Shown: positions 29,804 through 41,953 of the stretch, in pieces
Layout: each line of letters begins with the position of its first letter
Numbering within the stretch: position 1 is the first letter of the stretch
Assembly: GCF_030398335.1 (NCBI RefSeq)
Contig: NZ_JAOAOP010000026.1
Location: 1 to 46,891, forward strand
DNA from: Aquibium sp. A9E412
GTDB lineage: Bacteria; Pseudomonadota; Alphaproteobacteria; Rhizobiales; Rhizobiaceae
Length of the DNA stretch: 46,891 nucleotides
Reading direction: 5' to 3'
Translations under genes and position numbers: made by a program
The notes under the pieces: model-generated
Seen by the model: the letters and a program-made list of their open reading frames with translations, nothing else
Told to the model about the DNA's origin: nothing
Database searches by the model: none

Positions 29804-29835
29804 GGCTGCTGCACTCCGCTTTATGTTCATGAAAT

Positions 29836-29864
29836 GTTCTATCTCGCCCGAACGACGCTTGCAA
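29836..29864 (-). promoter_or_regulatory. Candidate sigma70-type promoter for the VOC gene
   Basis: On the minus strand, TTGCAA (29859-29864) and TAGAAC (29836-29841) are separated by 17 bases, each matching four of six consensus positions. Transcription would start near 29829, about 26 bases before the chosen ATG. Confidence 0.4.
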
Positions 29865-29994
29865 GCGCCCGGCGGCGGGTGCGGCGGCGCGATCATGCTA
29901 ATCGATTTTTTCTGTTGCGTTGCGGAATTGCGGCGTGGAGACCGGCGGCGTTATCCGCTATCGGGCTGTGACCGGCGAGTTTGGAGGGGACGGC

Positions 29995-32661
<2,667 letters not shown>

Positions 32662-32762
32662 GGCGCGTCCGGCCGCGTCGACCTGGGTCGCCGGCCGGCC
32701 GCGCCGCACGCCGGTCAGGCGCAAGCGGTGCGCGGTCCGCCAACCGGCGGGGCGGCCGCCGT

Positions 32763-32792
32763 CCCGGCCGGAACGCGGGGCGTTCCGCCGGG
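32763..32792. terminator. Hairpin between convergent ppdK and DUF427 genes
   Basis: CCCGG-(C)-CGGAACGC pairs with GCGTTCCG-CCGGG over a GGG loop: 13 base pairs with a single bulged C at 32768. It lies in the 148-base gap between two convergent stops. No T-run; probably a GC-stem terminator. Confidence 0.5.
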
Positions 32793-32809
32793 CCGTGCCC
32801 CGCCGGCCG

Positions 32810-33196
32810 TCAGCCGGAGGTCTCGACCCTCACGCGCTGCGTGTCGAAGGCGCCGTGGTCCTTGATCGCGCGCATCTCGTCATAGGGGTCCTCGTAGGCC
32901 CACATGGCGTCGCCGCCCGGCGAGTTGGGAATGCACAGCCGCCAGTAGCTGGCGTCGCCCTTGTAGGGGCAGTGCGTCCTGGTGTCGGTGCGCTCGAGAT
33001 TGGCGAAGGCGATGTCGTCGAACGGGATGTAGACGACCGGCGGCAGCCCGTCCTCCTCGAGCCGCTTGGCCCTGGTCGACGCGGCGACCACCACGTCGCC
33101 GGCCTTGGCCACGACCTTGCCGTCGATCGGCGCGACGGTGATCTTGCGCTCGGGGTTGCGGGCGAAGCCCGGGGCGGGCCTGGAACCGTGCGTCAT
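32810..33196 (-). CDS. DUF427 domain protein, 128 aa
   Basis: The sequence matches the DUF427 pattern: VVAKAGDVVVAASTRAKRLEE, then PPVVYIPFDDI, and THCPYKGDASYW with the conserved Cys. It ends AWAYEDPYDEM-like (MWAYEDPYDEMRAIKDHGAF). These small soluble proteins have no known catalytic role. Upstream on the same strand is an unrecognised gene, 115 bases away. Confidence 0.9.
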   Translation of the reverse strand: MTHGSRPAPGFARNPERKITVAPIDGKVVAKAGDVVVAASTRAKRLEEDGLPPVVYIPFDDIAFANLERTDTRTHCPYKGDASYWRLCIPNSPGGDAMWAYEDPYDEMRAIKDHGAFDTQRVRVETSG

Positions 33197-33311
33197 GCGA
33201 GCCTCCTTCGGCTGCTGGCGTTGCCTGCGCGAAAGCCCGGCAGGCCGCCGGCAAAACGCCGCCGGGGCCGGCCGCGTTCCGCCGCGCGATCGCCGCCTTG
33301 CCGGCGGGCCG

Positions 33312-33809
33312 TCAGGCAGCCGCGGCGAGCGTGTCCATCAGCCCGGCATAGGCCGGTGCGATGCGGCCGACGGGGATGGCGCTCGTCGCCGCGTCCTCGA
33401 CGCGCAGCGCGCCGCCGTCCGACGGCTGCACCACCAGCGCGAAGCTGCGCTGGCCGCCGGCCTCCAGCGCCACGGCCGCGACCCAGTCGCAGTCCGGCGA
33501 GCCGGCCATGCGCATGTGGAAGAGCAGCGTTCCGCCCGCCATACCGGCCGCGCGCCGCACCGCGCCCTCGAAGCCGTGCGCGACGAAATCCTGGTGGCAC
33601 AGCGCCAGCTCGAGCTCGACGAGCTCGAGCCCGCCGTCGGCGGCCGTTTCGCGCGTCGTCCGCGCCGCGCCGGCGCGCTCGCCGCGCAGGTCGGGCAAGA
33701 GCAGGATCGTCTCGTCGCCGGTCCGTTCGTCGGTGGGGGTCTGCCGCCCGTCGGCGGCCTGCGGCTGCGGCCCGTGCGGCAGCAGCGGTTCTGGATGTGG
33801 CGCGTCCAT
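33312..33809 (-). CDS. Hypothetical protein, 165 aa
   Basis: I do not recognise this family. The first 40 residues are Pro-, Gln- and Asp-rich and probably disordered; a folded part seems to run from about 55 (GLELVELELALCHQDFVAHG) to the end, with a strand-rich centre (GGTLLFHMRMAGSPDCDWVA). No signal peptide or membrane helix is visible. ATG 33809 has AGAGG eight or so bases upstream; a TTG two codons earlier is the alternative. Frame-specific codon bias (GC-rich third positions) supports a real gene. It is divergent from the acyl-CoA ligase gene. Confidence 0.65.
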   Translation of the reverse strand: MDAPHPEPLLPHGPQPQAADGRQTPTDERTGDETILLLPDLRGERAGAARTTRETAADGGLELVELELALCHQDFVAHGFEGAVRRAAGMAGGTLLFHMRMAGSPDCDWVAAVALEAGGQRSFALVVQPSDGGALRVEDAATSAIPVGRIAPAYAGLMDTLAAAA

Positions 33810-33986
33810 GCACAATACCTCTGATTACGCCTGCCCGACGCACCCCGCCGAGACCGACCGTGACGCGCGAGCGTGGCGGCAATATGGCGCCTGCGGCACG
33901 CCGCCGCGCCCCGGCCGAGCCGCGGCCGGGTCTGGACTCGCGGCAAGTTTGCCTTCCAAATGGCGGCGAGGAGCAGGGAGGAACAC

Positions 33987-35645
<1,659 letters not shown>

Positions 35646-35661
35646 CGGCCGACAGGGACCT

Positions 35662-35698
35662 TTGACCGGCCGCGCCGATCCGGCTAGATCGGCGCGGC
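35662..35698 (+). promoter_or_regulatory. 12-bp hairpin overlapping a candidate promoter
   Basis: GCCGCGCCGATC (35669-35680) pairs perfectly with GATCGGCGCGGC (35687-35698) over a 6-base loop. The same stretch holds TTGACC (35662-35667), 17 bases, then TAGATC (35685-35690), a possible promoter for the DUF1499 gene. It could be the terminator of the acyl-CoA ligase gene, an operator, or both. Confidence 0.4.
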
Positions 35699-35779
35699 GG
35701 CAGGGCAGGGGGTCCGGCCGCGGTGCGGGCGTTCAGGCCCGCGGCCAAGAACGCCGCCTTGCCGCGGCCTGGAGCAGCG

Positions 35780-36634
35780 ATGCGGCGCAGTCGTTCCGCC
35801 CTTGTCGTCGCGCGGCGGTCTCCCGCCGCGGCCTGGTCGCGGCGCCTTGGCGCCTTCGCGCTCGTGCTGTTTCTGACCGCCGGTGCCGGCCACCGCTTCG
35901 GCCTGGTCGAGACGGTGCCCTTCTTCTGGCTTCTGGGGCTCGTCGCCGCGCTCGCCGTCGCCGCGCTGCTGTGCGCCTGGGCGGCCTACACGCAGGTCTG
36001 GGAGGAGGGCGCGCGCGGCGCCGGCGCGGCGACGCTGGGCGTGCTGGCGGCGCTGCTCGCGCTCGCGCCCTACGGGCTGTCGGCCTACCGCTTCGCCGTC
36101 CATCCGGCGCTGCACGACATCGCCACCGACCTCGACGACCCGCCGGCGCTCGCGCTGGCCGCCGAGCTGCGCCGGGTGCCGCCGATGAACCCCGTCGTGC
36201 CGGTCGACGACGCGGCCGCCGCGCTGCAGCAGGCGCAGTATCCGCAGGTCGTCGGCCGGCGCTACGAGCAGACGGCCGCGCGCGTGCTGGAGGCGGTCGA
36301 CGGCCTGATCGCCGACCGCGGCTGGCGGCTGCTCGGGCCGCGCATCGGACCGGTCGCGCCGCCGTCCGCCGCCCCCGACGAGCCGGGCGCGGCAGCGCCG
36401 GCCGAGCCCGCCCTGCCGCCCGGCGGCGTGACGCGGCAGGCGCTGGCGCACTCCTTCTTCCTCGGCTTTCCCGCCGACGTGGCGGTGCGCGTGTCGGGCG
36501 ATGCGGAGGGCGCGGCGGTCGACATGCGATCGGCCTCGCGCTACGCGCGCCACGACCTCGGCGACAATGCGCTGCGCATCGAGCGCTTCCTGGCCGAGCT
36601 CGACGCGCGGGTGCAGGCGCTCGCCGGGTCCTGA
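35780..36634 (+). CDS. DUF1499 membrane protein, 284 aa
   Basis: Three hydrophobic helices at about 22-36, 46-70 and 80-101 are followed by a DUF1499 domain (about 125-280) with the pattern of that family: ELRRVPPMNPVVP, then AQYPQVVGRRYEQTAARVLEAV, and the terminal DMRSASRYARHDLGDNALRIERFLAEL. The function is unknown. ATG 35780 has GGAG five bases upstream; a GTG at 35723 would add 19 codons. It converges with the MBL gene 13 bases away. Confidence 0.87.
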   Translation: MRRSRSALVVARRSPAAAWSRRLGAFALVLFLTAGAGHRFGLVETVPFFWLLGLVAALAVAALLCAWAAYTQVWEEGARGAGAATLGVLAALLALAPYGLSAYRFAVHPALHDIATDLDDPPALALAAELRRVPPMNPVVPVDDAAAALQQAQYPQVVGRRYEQTAARVLEAVDGLIADRGWRLLGPRIGPVAPPSAAPDEPGAAAPAEPALPPGGVTRQALAHSFFLGFPADVAVRVSGDAEGAAVDMRSASRYARHDLGDNALRIERFLAELDARVQALAGS

Positions 36635-36647
36635 GGCGGCGCGGCGC

Positions 36648-37553
36648 TCAGCCCGGCAGGAAGACGGCGTTGAGCGCCGGCGGTCCTTCCGCGCGTGCCG
36701 CGCCGCGCGCCACCAGGTCCTCCAGATGGGCGAGCACCGACAGGCCGGCCGCGCCGTGCAGCCGCGGGTCGGTGTCGCGGTAGATCGCCTGCACCATGGC
36801 CGGGATCGTGCGGTCGCCGGCCGCCAGCCGGGCGAGGATGGCGCGCTCGCGCATGCGCCGGTGCGTCCTGAGCCCGCGCATGAAGGGCACCGGGTCGGTG
36901 AGCGGGCCGCCGTGGCCGGGCAGGTAGAGCCCGCCGCCGCGCGCGATCAGCCGGTCGAGCGAGGCCATGTAGTCCGACATGGCGCCGTCGGGCGGCGCCA
37001 CGATCGAGGTCGCCCAGGCCATCACGTGGTCGGCCGAGAACAGGATGTCGGTGCCTTCCAGCGCGAAGACCATGTGGTTGGCCGCATGGCCCGGCGTGTG
37101 CAGCCCGCGCAGCGCCCAGCCGTCGCCGGCCACCACCGCCTCGTCGGCGAGCGCGAGGTCGGGCGCGAAGTCGGTGTCGGCCGCCGCGTCGAGCGGGTTG
37201 GTCTCGCCGATGTGCAGCGGCCGGGCCGCGCGGTGCGGGCCTTCCGCGACGACCGTCGCGCCGGTCTCTTCGGCCAGCGGCCGGGCGAGCGGCGAGTGGT
37301 CGCGATGGGTGTGGCTGACGAAGATGTGGCTGACCGGCCGGCCGCCGATCGCCGCCTTGAGCGCGGTGAGATGCGCGGCGTCCTGCGGTCCGGGATCGAT
37401 GACGGCCAGCGTCTCGCGGCCGACCACGTAGCTGTTGGTGCCGGTGAAGGTGAAGGCGCTCGGGTTGGCCGCCGTCACGCGCAGCACGCCGGGCGCCACC
37501 GGCACCGCCTCGCCATGGGCGGGCTCGAAGCGTGTGTCGAAGTCGAGGCTCAT
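36648..37553 (-). CDS. MBL-fold metallo-hydrolase (LACTB2-like), 301 aa
   Basis: The metal motif HTHRDH is at residues 81-86; the later HTPGHAANHM and SADHVMAW provide further ligands, and LPGHGGPL supplies the last histidine. A C-terminal winged-helix-like tail (RERAILARLAAGDRTIPAMVQAIYRD) resembles the LACTB2 group, whose members act as nucleases or glyoxalase-II-like hydrolases. The substrate cannot be told from sequence. It is divergent from kdsD with a 220-base gap in which no strong promoter is seen. Confidence 0.9.
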   Translation of the reverse strand: MSLDFDTRFEPAHGEAVPVAPGVLRVTAANPSAFTFTGTNSYVVGRETLAVIDPGPQDAAHLTALKAAIGGRPVSHIFVSHTHRDHSPLARPLAEETGATVVAEGPHRAARPLHIGETNPLDAAADTDFAPDLALADEAVVAGDGWALRGLHTPGHAANHMVFALEGTDILFSADHVMAWATSIVAPPDGAMSDYMASLDRLIARGGGLYLPGHGGPLTDPVPFMRGLRTHRRMRERAILARLAAGDRTIPAMVQAIYRDTDPRLHGAAGLSVLAHLEDLVARGAARAEGPPALNAVFLPG

Positions 37554-37773
37554 CGCATGCGGGCTCGCTGGTCACGGAGGCCGGCCGCCGCGGCCGGGCC
37601 GGCGCGCCTTAGCACGGACCGCGCCGCCACCCAAGCCGAACCGCCTGCGCGCTGTACAGCCGAAGCGGATTTCGCTATGGGAGCACTGGCTGCCCTGCGC
37701 CGCGCAGCGGGCGCGGCACGCCGGCGGCAGGGCCGGCTTCGGCCGCGGCCAGAGCCGGGACGCATCGCCGATC

Positions 37774-38805
37774 ATGGACGGAGCAGAGCATTTGACGGGC
37801 ATCGTGCCGCCGTCCGATGAGACGGCCGACAAGCTGGCGGACGAGATGCTCGCCCATGGCCGCCGCGTGGTCGAGATGGAGGCCGAGGGGCTGACCCAGC
37901 TCGCCGGCTCGATCGGGCCGCAGTTCGTCGCCGCCGCCAAGGCGCTGCTCAACCTGACCGGACGGGTGGTCGTCTCGGGCGTCGGCAAGTCCGGCCATGT
38001 CGCCGGCAAGATCGCCGCCACGCTCGCCTCCACCGGAACGCCGGCCTTCTTCGTGCATGCCGCCGAGGCCGCGCATGGCGACATGGGCATGATCTCCGAG
38101 CAGGACGTGGTGATGCTGATCTCCAATTCGGGCGAGACGTCCGAGCTGGTGCCCATCATCCAGCACGTCACGCGCATGCGCGTGCCGCTGATCGGCATCT
38201 CGTCGGGTGCCGATTCGCTGCTGCTGCGCAACGCCACCGTGCCGCTCTTGCTGCCGCGGGCCGACGAGGCCTGCCCGGTCGGCATCGCGCCGACGACGTC
38301 GACCACCATGACGCTGGCGCTCGGCGACGCGCTCGCCATGGTGGTGATGCAGCGGCGCGGCTTCTCGCGCGACGATTTCCGCCTGCTGCACCCCGGCGGC
38401 CTGATCGGCCTGCGGCTGATGCGCGTGTCGGAGATGATGCATCGCGGCGAGCGCCTGCCGCTCGTCGGCCCCGAGACCTCGATGCCCGAGGTCATCATGA
38501 CGATGACGACCAAGAGCTTCGGCATCGCCGGCGTGGTCGACGGCGAGGGCAGCATCGTCGGCGTCATCACCGACGGCGACCTGCGCCGCAACATCGAGCG
38601 GCTGACCAGCGCGCGCGCCCGCCACGTGATGACGGTCGACCCGCGCGTGATTCCCGCCTCGACGCTGGCCGAGGACGCGCTCAAGTTCCTCAACGCGCAG
38701 AAGGTGACGGCGCTGTTCGTCATCGACGATGCGCCGGGCGCGGGGCGGCGCGTGCCGGTCGGCCTCGTCCACGTGCACGACTTCCTGCGTCTCGGCCTGA
38801 GCTGA
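37774..38805 (+). CDS. kdsD: Arabinose-5-phosphate isomerase, KpsF/GutQ family, 343 aa
   Basis: It converts ribulose 5-phosphate to arabinose 5-phosphate, the first step to Kdo for lipid A-core. An SIS domain (about 45-190) shows SGVGKSGHVAGKIAATL and HGDMGMI, then SNSGETSELVPII. Two CBS domains follow (about 215-335), with VVDGEGSIVGVITDGDLRR typical. The chosen start gives 343 aa, near the family norm of 320-340. A weak TGTACA-N17-TATGGG lies 115-120 bases upstream. It opens a stretch of envelope-related genes. Confidence 0.92.
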   Translation: MDGAEHLTGIVPPSDETADKLADEMLAHGRRVVEMEAEGLTQLAGSIGPQFVAAAKALLNLTGRVVVSGVGKSGHVAGKIAATLASTGTPAFFVHAAEAAHGDMGMISEQDVVMLISNSGETSELVPIIQHVTRMRVPLIGISSGADSLLLRNATVPLLLPRADEACPVGIAPTTSTTMTLALGDALAMVVMQRRGFSRDDFRLLHPGGLIGLRLMRVSEMMHRGERLPLVGPETSMPEVIMTMTTKSFGIAGVVDGEGSIVGVITDGDLRRNIERLTSARARHVMTVDPRVIPASTLAEDALKFLNAQKVTALFVIDDAPGAGRRVPVGLVHVHDFLRLGLS

Positions 38806-38839
38806 GCGCGACGGCGCCCGCGGGGTGCCGAAGGGCGAA

Positions 38840-38868
38840 TTGCTCCTTTCCGCCGAAGCACCTATAGG
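38840..38868 (+). promoter_or_regulatory. Candidate promoter before the O-antigen ligase-like gene
   Basis: TTGCTC (38840-38845), 17 bases, TATAGG (38863-38868), in the 225-base gap after kdsD. Initiation near 38875 would leave a leader of about 155 bases carrying a possible 28-codon open frame (38916-39002) with its own GGAG site. Confidence 0.35.
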
Positions 38869-39030
38869 ATGGGCGGTCTGCCAGACGTCGCAGGCGGTTC
38901 GCTCGCGGAGACCCGATGCCCGAGACACCGATGCCACGCCGCCGCGCCGTGACCGGCGACGGCGCCGCGCAGCGGCCGAGGATGCGGCCGGCCGCCGCTT
39001 GAGACGGCCGCCCGGGACCGCCGCCGCGCA

Positions 39031-40266
39031 ATGATGACCTATCCGCTCGTCAACCGCCTCTTCACGCTGCTGTGCTTCGCCTTTCCGCCGGTGGTCGGCT
39101 CGGTGGTGAGCTTCCTGTGGAACGGCGGCGCGCTGTGGTCGATGGGCGAGGTCCTGTCGCGCCGCCGGCCGCTCAACCTCGATCCGGCGGCGCGCCGACT
39201 CACGCTGTTCCTGTGCATCTACGTGCTGGCAAGCGTCACAGCCACGCTGGTCAACGGGTTCGACGTGTTCGACTATGGCGACGTGCTGCCGCTCGGCACG
39301 TTCCTGCTGTTTCCGTTCTCCTATTCGGTGTGGTCGATCGCCGACAAGCGCGAGCTGGCGCGCGCGGCGGTGATCGGCAGCATGCTCGGCTGCTACGGCG
39401 CGGTGGTGTGGGCGGCGTTCCAGTTCCACATGCTCGACATCCGCGCCGAGGCCGGCTCGGGCAACGCGCTGGTGTTCGCCACCGCGGTGCTGCTCGCCGG
39501 CTCGGTCAGCCTGGCCGGCGTCTTCTTCATGGAGCGCGCGCTGGCGCTGCCGCTGATCGGCGCCTTCCTCGCCGCGACGCTGGCGCTGATCTATTCGGGC
39601 GCGCGGCTGATGTGGGTGACCGAGTGCCTGGTGTTCGTCATGGTGCTCTACGTCTACCGCGCCGCCTTCATCGCGCGGCTGACGCTGCCGGTCGGCATCT
39701 TCCTGTCGGTGCTCGCCGCAGCGGTCATCGTCATCGGCTTCGACATCGTCACCGCGCGCATCGACCTGCTGTTCGACGACTGGAACCGGCTCGCCTGGAA
39801 CGACGACTATTCCTCCTCGATGGGCCTGCGCGTCGCGCTGTGGCAGGTCGGTCTGGCGCTGTTCGCCGACAATCCGCTGCTCGGCTACGGCATGCACGCG
39901 ACCGGCGATCTGGTGCGCCAGGGGCTCGATGCCGAGTACCACCTGTCCAACACCTTCAGCCATTTCCACAACGGCCTGCTGACGATCGCCATCGAATCGG
40001 GCGTCGTCGGGCTGCTCGCCGTGCTCGCCGTCTTCTTCGTCGCGGCGCGCACCGCGGTGGCGACGCTGTCGACGAGCGCCGATCCGGTCGCCCGCTTCGG
40101 CGCGGTGATTCTGGCCATCCTGGTGACCGTCTATCTGGTCGGCGGCATGACCAACCTGATCGTCGGCCACGACATCCTCGACGCGCTCCTGATGGTGTTC
40201 CTGATCGTCGGCACCTTTCTCGCCAGCGGCGTGTCGCTGGCGCCACCTCCGGCCGAGCTCACGTGA
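39031..40266 (+). CDS. O-antigen ligase/polymerase-like membrane protein (Wzy_C family), 411 aa
   Basis: About eleven hydrophobic helices fill the protein. The Wzy_C/WaaL-type region has SSSMGLRVALWQVGLALFADNPLLGYGMHA (about 268-297) and the periplasmic loop with histidines FSHFHNGLLTIAIESGVVGLLAVLAV (about 310-335). These match O-antigen ligases and polymerases, which move undecaprenyl-linked glycans; the two cannot be told apart from sequence. Two ATGs in a row (39031, 39034) may be used. No other O-antigen genes except the transferase at 42 kb are near, so the acceptor and glycan are unknown. Confidence 0.82.
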   Translation: MMTYPLVNRLFTLLCFAFPPVVGSVVSFLWNGGALWSMGEVLSRRRPLNLDPAARRLTLFLCIYVLASVTATLVNGFDVFDYGDVLPLGTFLLFPFSYSVWSIADKRELARAAVIGSMLGCYGAVVWAAFQFHMLDIRAEAGSGNALVFATAVLLAGSVSLAGVFFMERALALPLIGAFLAATLALIYSGARLMWVTECLVFVMVLYVYRAAFIARLTLPVGIFLSVLAAAVIVIGFDIVTARIDLLFDDWNRLAWNDDYSSSMGLRVALWQVGLALFADNPLLGYGMHATGDLVRQGLDAEYHLSNTFSHFHNGLLTIAIESGVVGLLAVLAVFFVAARTAVATLSTSADPVARFGAVILAILVTVYLVGGMTNLIVGHDILDALLMVFLIVGTFLASGVSLAPPPAELT

Positions 40267-40285
40267 GGCGGCGACGCGGCGGCGC

Positions 40286-40301
40286 TTAACGGCGCCTTAA
40301 C
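40286..40301 (+). promoter_or_regulatory. Exact CtrA-type box TTAA-N7-TTAAC
   Basis: The sequence TTAACGGCGCCTTAAC matches the full alphaproteobacterial CtrA consensus (TTAA, 7 bases, TTAAC). TTAA is rare in such GC-rich DNA. The box sits 43 bases before the ATG of the secreted NTF2-like gene and 20 bases after the stop of the preceding gene, where it could serve as the -35 region of a CtrA-dependent promoter. Confidence 0.55.
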
Positions 40302-40343
40302 GCGCCGTGGCGAGGGTTCCGCCGCAACCACAGGAGGTAGACC

Positions 40344-40826
40344 ATGCCGTACCGACCGGCCGGCCGGGACCGCGTCCCGGCGCAGCCACGCCCGCCGCGT
40401 GCGCGCGGCCTTCTGGCGGCGGCCTGCCTGGCTCTCGCAGCCACGCTGCCGCCCGCCCACGCCGACACCACAGCAAAACCGACACAGCAGGACATCGTGC
40501 AGAGCGAACAGAACCCGATCGAGGCCCTTCTCAAGACCCAGTACCGCGCCTTCGCCGCGCGCGATGCCGAGGCGATGCGCGGCATCTACGCCGAGGACGC
40601 CGACTGGACCAACGCCTTCGGCCGCTCGCTCAGCGGCCGCGATGCGATCGTCGCCTATCTCGGCGAGCTGTTCGCCGATCCCAACTTTTCCGACGGCGAC
40701 ACGCTGCCGGTGCGCCACAACCATTCGCTGAAGCTGATCGGCCGGCAGGACGACGGAAGCTGGAAGATCGTCTCCGAGATGTACATGGATGCCCGGCAGG
40801 AGACCACGCATGTGAGCGACGGCTGA
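40344..40826 (+). CDS. Secreted NTF2-like (SgcJ/EcaC-type, DUF4440-like) protein, 160 aa
   Basis: A Sec signal peptide (basic N-terminus, hydrophobic 22-35, cleavage after AHA at residue 40) leads to an NTF2-like cone-fold domain: IEALLKTQYRAFAARDAEAMRGIYAEDADW, then GRDAIVAYLGELFADPNF and a C-terminal strand SWKIVSEMYMDARQ. Such domains bind small molecules or act as simple enzymes; no catalytic function is assigned. The ribosome site AGGAGG is six bases before the ATG and is the best in the window. A perfect CtrA-type box lies upstream. Confidence 0.85.
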   Translation: MPYRPAGRDRVPAQPRPPRARGLLAAACLALAATLPPAHADTTAKPTQQDIVQSEQNPIEALLKTQYRAFAARDAEAMRGIYAEDADWTNAFGRSLSGRDAIVAYLGELFADPNFSDGDTLPVRHNHSLKLIGRQDDGSWKIVSEMYMDARQETTHVSDG

Positions 40827-40862
40827 CGCGGCGACGGCGGTCCGCGGTCCGCCGTCCGCCCC

Positions 40863-41750
40863 TCAGCGGCCGGGGCAGCCGGCCGGCCGGGCCGGGGCGG
40901 GCAGCGGGCCTTGCCAGTGCGCCTCGAGGTCGGCGGCGAGCTGCGCGGCCGAGCGCCGCTGCCAGTCGCGTGCGTCGCTGCTGACATAGAGCACCGGCCC
41001 GAGGCCGATCGTGCCCCGCGCCGCCCCCAGCGCCACCTCGTCGGGCAGGATCGTCTGGCGGCCGTAGACCAGCCGTACGGGCAGCCGCAGGTCGGGCGCA
41101 ACCGTGGCGACCAGCTCGGTGCAGAAGACGGCGCCGTCGTCGGCGCTGTCGAAGTGGAAATCGAAGCGCTCGCCGAGGAAGCCGAAATAGCCGGCCACCG
41201 CACGCCGCCGGCCCGCCGCGCCATAGCCCGCCGGCCGCAGCACCACCAGACCGTCGACATCGAGCACCACGTCGGGCGGCGACAGGTGCACGCCCTTCTG
41301 GTCGGCCTCCACGAAGCTGGCGCCGGCGCGGATCGCCGCGTGATGCGGCACGATCGCCGGATGGCGCCACAGGCCGAGGGCGCGCAGTTGCGCCTCGTCG
41401 CCGACATAGATCGCCGCGTGGCCGAACAGGCCGGGGATGGTGCGGCCGGACAGCCGGTTCTTGGCGCTGACGACCACGAGATCTGCCGGCCGCAGGGTCT
41501 TCTCCACCAGCGCAAGGGCCTCCGGATGCGCGGGCAGGTGGCCCTGGCGCAGCCGCACCTGCGCGATCGCGCGGCCGATCAGCGGGGCGGCCGGCTCGGC
41601 CAGCGCCACGAGCCAGGCCGGGTAGCGCTCCGCCCGCTCGCAGCATGCGCCCGCCTGGCCGCCGCCGTCCGGCGCGCGCGTCTGCGCGCATCCGCCCAGC
41701 CCGATTGCCGCTGCCAGGAGCAGCGCGATCCGCCCACGATGTCTTGTCAC
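40863..41750 (-). CDS. YiiX/YebB-like NlpC/P60 cysteine hydrolase, lipoprotein, 295 aa
   Basis: The GTG at 41750 gives a signal sequence ending LGGC (lipidated Cys21). The domain has the permuted papain-like signature of YiiX/YebB proteins: His111 in LFGHAAIYVGD and Cys210 in AVFCTELVATV, with lipid- or amide-binding-type strands between. Members are amidase- or peptidase-like; a cell-wall substrate is a guess. The frame is open for 52 codons further upstream, but there the sequence lacks a leader and overlaps the divergent transferase's leader region. It is divergent from the phosphoglycosyl transferase. Confidence 0.8.
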   Translation of the reverse strand: MTRHRGRIALLLAAAIGLGGCAQTRAPDGGGQAGACCERAERYPAWLVALAEPAAPLIGRAIAQVRLRQGHLPAHPEALALVEKTLRPADLVVVSAKNRLSGRTIPGLFGHAAIYVGDEAQLRALGLWRHPAIVPHHAAIRAGASFVEADQKGVHLSPPDVVLDVDGLVVLRPAGYGAAGRRRAVAGYFGFLGERFDFHFDSADDGAVFCTELVATVAPDLRLPVRLVYGRQTILPDEVALGAARGTIGLGPVLYVSSDARDWQRRSAAQLAADLEAHWQGPLPAPARPAGCPGR

Positions 41751-41953
41751 GTCCCCGCTCCGTTTCCCCGCCCGAACACAGCCCAGCGCCGCGTCGCTGT
41801 CAACGGCCGGCCGCCGCCGGCTTGGCAAGCGGCCAAGGGCGGGCCACAGTGGCGGCGAATCGATGTTCAGCCGAAGCCGGTGATGACAGCCAGCCGCATC
41901 CGCCACGCCCGGCCGCCGCGCCGCTCTGCGCAGCCGCGCGCCGCGGAGGGCGC

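Noticed and set aside
37653-37681. TGTACA-N17-TATGGG upstream of kdsD as a promoter
   Set aside because: Matches are weak (four and three of six) and such pairs arise by chance; mentioned only in the gene entry.
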